10,146 nt of DNA. Origin: an uncultured Eubacteriales bacterium (GTDB lineage Bacteria; Bacillota; Clostridia; Oscillospirales; CAG-382). Below, piece after piece: positions 5,767 through 10,146 of the stretch. The notes below the pieces were generated by a model, which was not told the origin of the DNA, did no database searches, and worked only from the letters and a program-made list of their open reading frames with translations. Made by a program: the position numbers and the translations under genes. The first letter of the stretch is position 1; every line of letters starts with the position of its first letter. Where the stretch lies: NCBI GenBank assembly GCA_934444645.1, contig CAKSCV010000042.1, positions 1 through 10,146 on the forward strand, written 5' to 3'.

Positions 5767-6687
5767 TTATTTCTGGGTGAGCTTAGCGACTTCGGCTGCG
5801 AGGTCATCCTGTCTCTTTTCGATGCCTTCGCCCTTTTCGTAACGGACAAAGCCCTTAAGCGTGATTTCGCCGCCGAGCTTCTTGGCTTCGGCTGCGATAT
5901 ATTCGCCGACCGATTCCTTGCCCTCAGCCTTGACATATTCCTGCTCAAGCAAGCACTTTTCGGAATAGAACTTGCCGATCTTGCCGACGACCATCTTTTC
6001 GAGGACGGCTTCCGGCTTCTTAGCGTTCTTTTCGTCGTTCTTGATCTGGGTGAGGATGATTTCCTTTTCTGCGTTGAGGTCAGCTTCCGGAACGCTTTCC
6101 TTATTCGGGTAAAGCGGATTCATAGCGGCAACCTGCAAAGCAGCGTTGCGGAGTACGCCGGAGGCAGCTTCCTTATCGGTCGTAGCGTCGCCGTAGACGA
6201 TAACGCCGATGGTGCCGCCGCCGTGAACGTAGCTGGCACAAACCGGTTCGTTTACGATAACGAAACGACGGATGGAGAGCTTTTCGCCGATCTGGAAGGT
6301 CTTATCCTTGAGAACGGCGTCAACGGTATCGTCGGTACCTGCGAACTTGCAGGCGAGAAGTGCGTCTACGTCCGCCGGCTTTTCGGCGAGGATGGTTTCA
6401 AGCACGCCCTTAACGAACGCCTTGAAGGAATCGTTCTTAGCGACGAAGTCGGTTTCGGAGTTGACTTCGACCATAGCGTAAGCGCCGTCCTTAGCGAGGA
6501 TATCGACGACACCCTCAGCGGCGATTCTGCTTGCCTTCTTTTCGGCAACGGCAAGACCCTTTTCGCGCAAGATCTTGACGGCTTCTTCTTTATCGCCGTT
6601 TGCTTCGGCGAGAGCTTTTTTGCATTCCATCATACCGATACCGGTCTGCGCACGCAGATCCGATACGTCTTTTGCTGTAAAATTCAT
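5767..6687 (-). CDS. tsf: Translation elongation factor Ts
   Basis: 306 residues, normal for bacterial EF-Ts, the guanine-nucleotide exchange factor that recycles EF-Tu-GDP in the cytoplasm. The N-terminal UBA-like domain carries LRAQTGIGMMECKKALAEAN (11-30), the first EF-Ts signature. VEVNSETDFVAKND follows as the second signature, in the part that contacts EF-Tu. The dimerisation core and C-terminal module are complete. The start is set by AGGAGG about eight bases before the ATG. It lies 39 nt downstream of rpsB in the conserved rpsB-tsf order, and a strong terminator follows. Confidence 0.98.
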   Translation of the reverse strand: MNFTAKDVSDLRAQTGIGMMECKKALAEANGDKEEAVKILREKGLAVAEKKASRIAAEGVVDILAKDGAYAMVEVNSETDFVAKNDSFKAFVKGVLETILAEKPADVDALLACKFAGTDDTVDAVLKDKTFQIGEKLSIRRFVIVNEPVCASYVHGGGTIGVIVYGDATTDKEAASGVLRNAALQVAAMNPLYPNKESVPEADLNAEKEIILTQIKNDEKNAKKPEAVLEKMVVGKIGKFYSEKCLLEQEYVKAEGKESVGEYIAAEAKKLGGEITLKGFVRYEKGEGIEKRQDDLAAEVAKLTQK

Positions 6688-6726
6688 TGTATTGTCCTCC
6701 TGTTTCAGTTTCCTGTGATATGGGAC

Positions 6727-7461
6727 TTATTCGGCGTCCTTAGCTTCTTCTTTGTCGGAAGCGGAATCGGTGAACTGTTCACCCTGCTTGCCTTCGAGAA
6801 CGGCGTCAGCCATAACCGAAAGGATGAGCTTAATACCGCGGATAGCGTCGTCGTTACCCGGGATAACGTAATCGATCTCGTCCGGATCGCAGTTGGTATC
6901 AACGATAGCAACAACCGGAATACCGAGCTTTCTTGCTTCGGCAACAGCGTTCTTTTCTTTTCTCGGGTCAACGACGAACATAGCCGACGGAAGCGTTTCC
7001 ATGTTCTTGATACCGCCGAGGTTTCTTTCGAGGTCGTTGATTTCCTTTACAAGGGAGATGACTTCCTTCTTCGGGAGAAGCTCGAACGTACCGTCGTCTT
7101 CCATTCTGTGTAAAGCGTTCAAACGGGCAATGCTCTTCTTGATGGTCTTGAAGTTGGTGAGCATACCGCCGAGCCAACGCATATTGACATAGTAGCAGCC
7201 GCATCTGTCAGCTTCTTCTTTAATGGCATCGGATGCCTGCTTCTTGGTACCGACGAAAAGGATGTTGCCGCCTTCCATGGAGACCTGACGGAGGAACATA
7301 TACGCTTCCTCTAACTTCTTAACGGTCTTCTGAAGGTCGATGATGTAAACACCGTTTCTTTCGGTGAAGATGTATTCCGCCATCTTGGGGTTCCATCTTC
7401 TGGTGTGATGTCCGAAATGGACGCCTGCTTCAAGCAGCTGTTTCATGGAAATGACTGACAT
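6727..7461 (-). CDS. rpsB: 30S ribosomal protein S2
   Basis: 244 residues, matching the usual S2 length; a small-subunit protein that binds late in 30S assembly on the back of the subunit near S1 and S8. It opens with SMKQLLEAGVHFGHHTRRWN, the S2 signature, followed by PKMAEYIFTERNGVYIIDL. VVAIVDTNCDPDEIDYVIPG is the second conserved S2 segment, and the C-terminus is a charged tail. AAAGGAGG lies eight bases before the ATG. It is first in the rpsB-tsf operon, with a promoter and folded leader upstream, consistent with the feedback control by S2 known in other bacteria. Confidence 0.98.
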   Translation of the reverse strand: MSVISMKQLLEAGVHFGHHTRRWNPKMAEYIFTERNGVYIIDLQKTVKKLEEAYMFLRQVSMEGGNILFVGTKKQASDAIKEEADRCGCYYVNMRWLGGMLTNFKTIKKSIARLNALHRMEDDGTFELLPKKEVISLVKEINDLERNLGGIKNMETLPSAMFVVDPRKEKNAVAEARKLGIPVVAIVDTNCDPDEIDYVIPGNDDAIRGIKLILSVMADAVLEGKQGEQFTDSASDKEEAKDAE

Positions 7462-7490
7462 AAAAATGTCCTCCTTTGGGTTTTTTCCAC

Positions 7491-7557
7491 CACAGCCGGT
7501 TTACCATAGAACACGGCTTATCCGAAAAAACGGACACCCTTGCCGAAAACCGCTGTG
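7491..7557 (-). promoter_or_regulatory. Structured rpsB mRNA leader
   Basis: On the minus strand three stems nest inside one another. CACAGCGGTTT (7557-7547) pairs with AAACC-G-GCTGTG (7502-7491) with one bulged G. CGGC (7545-7542) pairs with GCCG (7517-7514). TCCG (7534-7531) pairs with CGGA (7524-7521) around a T6 loop. The fold ends roughly 15 nt before the rpsB ribosome binding site. A further hairpin (GTGAG/CTCAC) lies nearer the transcript start. It is a candidate autoregulatory leader for S2; the fold was found by eye and not compared with known leader families. Confidence 0.5.
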
Positions 7558-7601
7558 TGTGTGATAAAAATAATTTCTGTGAGCATACACTCACGGAGTT
7601 T

Positions 7602-7630
7602 ATTATAACAAAAAAGGGGTTCAAAGGGAA
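7602..7630 (-). promoter_or_regulatory. Extended -10 promoter of rpsB-tsf
   Basis: On the minus strand TGTTATAAT gives a perfect TATAAT (7607-7602) with the TGn extension (7610-7608). The hexamer 17 bp upstream (7630-7625, TTCCCT) is a poor -35, which an extended -10 can tolerate. Transcription would start near 7595 and give a leader of about 135 nt. Confidence 0.7.
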
Positions 7631-7658
7631 CGGGTAACGCTGCAAGTTTACATTTTTT

Positions 7659-8120
7659 TTACATTTTTTCGGCATCTCCGGGAGTTTTGCGCCATACATG
7701 ACCGCTCACATAACGCACGATCACCGAAACGAGCACGACGCCGACCGCAATGCCGCCTGCCGTAAGCAGGGTATTCACCCCGGCCTCGCTTGATTTCTGT
7801 TCTTCTTTACCGATCAAATAAAGCAATGTATAGTACAGCGAACCGCCCGGTACAAGCGGAATAATGCTTGGTGCAAGAAACGACGTTGACGGCATTTTGC
7901 ACATACGCGCCATAATCTCCGAGTAGAAATCGGCAAAGGCGGCAGCAATGAGGTTCCACAAAAACAGGTTTTCGCCGAAAGACGCGCCGATAAGATAGAC
8001 GCCCCACGTGAGCATACCGCCCAAAGTTGCATAAAAAATGCTTTTTCCGCGCAGTCCAAAAATCAGCGCAAAGCCGAAAGAGCCGCAAAGCGCACTTAAA
8101 AGCTGAATCGCAATTGCCAT
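7659..8120 (-). CDS. ThrE/YjjB-like exporter subunit (small half)
   Basis: 153-residue membrane protein of the ThrE_2/DUF3815 (YjjB-like) type, the C-terminal half of threonine/serine exporter ThrE in split form. About four or five hydrophobic helices are visible, with the family's IIPLVPGGSLYYTLLYLIG segment near the middle and a short basic C-terminus (VRYVSGHVWRK). In E. coli the YjjP/YjjB pair has been linked to succinate export, so the substrate here is open. The ATG at 8120 is preferred over a TTG one codon earlier: it overlaps the upstream stop as TGATG, implying translational coupling. No clear terminator separates it from rpsB, so some readthrough into that operon is possible. Confidence 0.87.
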   Translation of the reverse strand: MAIAIQLLSALCGSFGFALIFGLRGKSIFYATLGGMLTWGVYLIGASFGENLFLWNLIAAAFADFYSEIMARMCKMPSTSFLAPSIIPLVPGGSLYYTLLYLIGKEEQKSSEAGVNTLLTAGGIAVGVVLVSVIVRYVSGHVWRKTPGDAEKM

Positions 8121-8899
8121 CAAATTCCACCTCCGAACGCAAGAAGTGCCACGGCGATGCCGCCGGCGATGCTTGCCGCATGCAAGACCGATTCGAGCAA
8201 CCGCAGCGAACCGGAAATGGTATCGCCGAGCAGAATATCCCGTGCGGCATTGGTAAAAGCAACACCGGGAATGATGACCATGATCGCACCGATAAGCACC
8301 TTGTCGCGGTCAACCGCCGGAAAAGCGTGGCAAATAAGCAATGTGACAAGCCCGGCGCACAGCATACAAAGGAAGTTATACAAAGGGATATTGGTAATCT
8401 TTTTGCGTAACAGTTTTTCAAACGCCAGCATGAAAAGGCCGACCAAAGCTGCAGCCGCAAAATCGGCAGCTTTGCCGCCGAAAAACACGGCGAAGCCGCC
8501 GGTCGCGCAGACCGTTCCGACAATGCCGCGTACAAGCGAATAATGCGGCGCTTCGGTATCTTTTTCGATTTGTTCCAATCGCACGCGTATTTCTTCGGGT
8601 TCAGGACGGGTATCGCAGACAAAGCGCGAAAGGGCATTGAGCCGGGACAATTGGGCGAAATCGGTTTCGGAGGACTTGATGCGCCGCGTTTGGGTAAAGA
8701 CATTTTCGGCGGAAAAGGTGACAGTCAGAATGATGCATGAGGTGATGGTGAGCACATCGACATCGGTCGCGCCATAGCAGGTGAAAATGCGCTGCAGGGA
8801 ATCTTCGACGCGGCTTACCTCGGCACCGCATTTGAGCATGGCTTCGCCAAGGTCGAGCGCGTAGGTCATAAGCGATTTGTAAAAGCGGTTGTCGGGCAT
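8120..8899 (-). CDS. ThrE/YjjP-like exporter subunit (large half)
   Basis: 259 residues of the DUF1212/ThrE (YjjP-like) family. The soluble N-terminal part carries GAEVSRVEDSLQRI (25-38), the family's conserved amphipathic motif. From about residue 122 on it is a run of membrane helices containing IIPGVAFTNAARDILLGDTI (209-228), the second hallmark. It forms one transporter with the small half encoded directly downstream with a TGATG overlap. The start at 8899 has only a modest GGAAG about ten bases upstream, but it agrees with the family's N-terminus and follows a promoter by roughly 40 nt. Substrate could be threonine, serine or a dicarboxylate. Confidence 0.88.
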   Translation of the reverse strand: MPDNRFYKSLMTYALDLGEAMLKCGAEVSRVEDSLQRIFTCYGATDVDVLTITSCIILTVTFSAENVFTQTRRIKSSETDFAQLSRLNALSRFVCDTRPEPEEIRVRLEQIEKDTEAPHYSLVRGIVGTVCATGGFAVFFGGKAADFAAAALVGLFMLAFEKLLRKKITNIPLYNFLCMLCAGLVTLLICHAFPAVDRDKVLIGAIMVIIPGVAFTNAARDILLGDTISGSLRLLESVLHAASIAGGIAVALLAFGGGI

Positions 8900-8946
8900 A
8901 TGGAGCTATCTTCCATCCTTCCACAATGATTTATGGTATTTTTTGT

Positions 8947-8976
8947 AGTATATCACATTTTGGAAGAAAATGCCAG
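8947..8976 (-). promoter_or_regulatory. Promoter of the yjjP/yjjB-like operon
   Basis: On the minus strand TGATATACT supplies an extended -10 (TATACT, 8952-8947, with TGn before it). CTGGCA (8976-8971) is a 4-of-6 match to the -35 with an 18-bp spacer. The start would fall near 8940, about 40 nt before the ATG at 8899. Confidence 0.55.
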
Positions 8977-9014
8977 AGTTTTTTTCTGCTTTTGGCAAAA
9001 AGCAGAAAAAAACT
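8977..9014. repeat. Long A/T-rich hairpin upstream of the exporter operon
   Basis: Arms 8977-8993 and 8998-9014 are a perfect 17-bp inverted repeat around GGCA, each with a run of seven T or A. CAGAG/CTCTG sequences flank it with a small bulge. It sits between the exporter promoter and the right composite repeat. No T tract follows the stem in either direction, so a standard terminator role is uncertain. Confidence 0.7.
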
Positions 9015-9019
9015 GCTCT

Positions 9020-9410
9020 GACGTGCAAAAAGTTGCCGGTGGCAAGTTTTTGTGCGTCGGAGACCGCCGAAAGGATGCCGCTGGGGGCGGCGGAAGGATT
9101 TAATTGGATTGCATGAGTTTGTTGTTTGTGTGTGCTGTTTCGAGGTTTGCAAAACCTCGGAGCTTCCTAAAAAAGGTTTTAATTGTTGCAGTGGGAAGTT
9201 GCAGCTGCGGTATGCTGGTTCAAGGTTTGCAGAACCTCGAAACCCCCTTAAAAAGGTTTTAATTGTTGCGGTGCGAAGCTGTGGCTGCGGTGGGCTGAAT
9301 CGAGGTTTGCAGAACCTCGAAAGTTCCCGGAAGGGAGCGGGTTTATTCTTTTTGCGTTGTGCAAAAAGAACCAAAAAGCACACCAGAGGTTTGCGAACCT
9401 CTGGACTCCG
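9020..9410 (+). repeat. Right copy of the composite palindromic repeat, inverted relative to the left
   Basis: Gene-free. Palindromes begin at 9141, 9221 and 9301, again exactly 80 bp apart, with AAAAAGGTTTTAATTGTTGC between them. A GCCGCT/GGCGGC-rich block with GGATTTAATTGG lies before them, and GGAAGGGAGCGGG plus a TTCTTTTTGC/GCAAAAAGAA hairpin lies after them. An AGAGGTTTGCGAACCTCT palindrome closes the block (about 9385-9402). Module order equals the left copy read on its minus strand. 9020-9044 is the exact reverse complement of 1-25. Frames crossing it on either strand have no ribosome binding site and follow the repeat's own periodicity. Confidence 0.8.
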
Positions 9411-9415
9411 GGGAC

Positions 9416-9529
9416 GATTCAAATCGCCGGTCGATACCTGATTGTTGTTAAAAGAACCGGCATTCATCAGGTAACCGGCAACGCAGAAATCTGCAATTTT
9501 TCCGGGTATCGCCGGCAATGATTTGAATC
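9416..9529. other. Imperfect 114-nt inverted repeat of unknown nature
   Basis: GATTCAAATC (9416-9425) and its exact complement GATTTGAATC (9520-9529) bound the element. Inside, GCCGG and CGATACC (9426-9438) match GGTATCG and CCGGC (9505-9516). CCTGAT/ATCAGG (9437-9442 and 9466-9471) and GCAGA/TCTGC (9484-9495) add internal stems. It could be a small structured RNA or a palindromic mobile remnant; no transposase and no clear target duplication are seen. The end resembles a tRNA T-loop only superficially. Confidence 0.5.
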
Positions 9530-9650
9530 GGTGCGAGGTTCCGGCTTTACAGCGAAAGAAGTTAGAGCGGAGATAAAAAGAACAGCTGCAGTCTTTGCGG
9601 ATAGTAGGTTAAGGGTGGTGTGAACGGGAGGTGGAGGGTGGAAAAGGGGT

Positions 9651-9980
9651 GTTTTGGATGGTAATAAGGGAAGGTTTGTGCAAAAGAAATGCTTTTGGTT
9701 TGTGAAAATGGGATTTTTTTGCGGACAGCGAAGAAAGGCACGTGCAAAAGAAATTTTTGTGCGAATAAAAGGCTTTTTGTACCTAAAAAAAGGCGGTTTT
9801 TGAGGACAGTAAAAAGTGGTTCGAACAAGCGATGTTTTGGTTGAGAAAACGAGCGGTTTTTGAGGGCAAAGCATAAAACTTTCTGTAAATGGAAAACTTT
9901 TTGGTTTGCGAAAAAGGCAGTTTTTTCAGCTCATGCAAAGCCAACCGATAAAGAAAAGCATTTTTCAGCATACTAAAATT
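9651..9980. repeat. Degenerate 60-80 nt tandem repeat on a C-poor strand
   Basis: About five related units begin near 9651, 9713, 9795, 9855 and 9918. Each starts with a G-G-T5-like motif, often followed by GAGGACAG or GCGGACAG, and contains a GTGCAAAAGAAATTTTTG-like middle. The plus strand is rich in G, A and T and poor in C. Several reading frames on the minus strand stay open and show recurring CPQK or PSKT, but in different frames for the same DNA and with no ribosome binding site, so I read this as a DNA repeat and not a gene. Confidence 0.55.
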
Positions 9981-10146
9981 TCAATTTCACACCGCACCAA
10001 AACTAACGTGCAGCAACCCTTTTCGAATACTGCTTGCCGCTGTGAGCTTGCAGTACACCTTTTCTTTTCCGAAAAACATCAGTCTTGCGTCTGCACTACG
10101 GTAACCCTTTCGCACCGATTCAAAGCCTTTTCGCCGGCGTTTTGTG
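9981..10146. other. Terminal stretch with no recognisable feature
   Basis: I see no gene start, RNA gene or convincing repeat here. The right edge cuts the region, so a feature may begin just beyond it. Confidence 0.5.

Noticed and set aside
6223..7113. Plus-strand 296-codon open frame opposite tsf and rpsB
   Set aside because: It lies antisense across two certain genes, spans their intergenic gap, has no family features and reflects codon bias of the true strand.
7807..8703. Minus-strand 298-codon open frame
   Set aside because: It overlaps both exporter genes in another frame, is rich in Arg, Cys and Ser, has no recognisable domain, and the exporter frames show clear family motifs.
9405..9440. 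tRNA-like T-loop (GATTCAAATC) after the right repeat
   Set aside because: No matching acceptor, D or anticodon arms can be placed around it; it is the end of the 114-nt inverted repeat.
8931..9518. Minus-strand 195-codon open frame across the right repeat
   Set aside because: It runs through the composite repeat and hairpin, has low-complexity composition and no ribosome binding site.

Overview
The window looks like a chromosomal segment of a Gram-positive gut-type member of the Clostridia, most likely an Oscillospirales/Ruminococcaceae-like lineage. That is an inference from strong AGGAGG-type ribosome binding sites, sigma-A promoters close to consensus, the rpsB-tsf pair, a split ThrE (YjjP/YjjB) exporter, small XRE and CD3324-type regulators, and many palindrome-rich intergenic repeats. 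No species can be named from sequence alone.

Layout. Positions 1-450 hold a palindrome-rich composite repeat with an 80-bp period, ending in a strong intrinsic terminator. A perfect-consensus promoter at 454-482 then drives a two-gene plus-strand operon: a LacX-type aldose 1-epimerase (518-1384) and a flavin-reductase-like protein (1411-1971). A terminator whose loop holds the next gene's -35 box separates this operon from a plus-strand gene (2084-3850). That gene joins an XRE helix-turn-helix domain to a clan GH-D-like glycoside hydrolase domain. A second plus-strand gene (4129-5493) joins a CD3324-type DNA-binding domain to an aminoglycoside-phosphotransferase-like domain whose catalytic residues are altered. 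Both fusion genes have a second Shine-Dalgarno and an in-frame ATG exactly at the domain junction. Both have a dyad at or near the promoter, and both are followed within 5 nt of the stop codon by copies of the same hairpin repeat.

Convergent terminators at 5663-5746 divide these plus-strand genes from minus-strand genes: tsf (5767-6687) and rpsB (6727-7461), with a structured mRNA leader and extended -10 promoter, then a translationally coupled YjjB/YjjP (ThrE-type) exporter pair (7659-8899). From about 8975 to the end there is no credible gene. This stretch holds a second copy of the left composite repeat in opposite orientation (9020-9410), an imperfect 114-nt inverted repeat (9416-9529), a degenerate 60-80 nt tandem repeat on a C-poor strand (9651-9980), and an unremarkable tail.

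The part most worth following up is the pair of neighbouring DNA-binding-domain/enzyme fusions with nested starts. They could be autoregulated loci making a long DNA-binding form and a short enzyme-only form, perhaps responding to sugars given the adjacent mutarotase. This is inference. The simpler alternative is a recent loss of stop codons, or a frameshift, between two ordinary operon genes.
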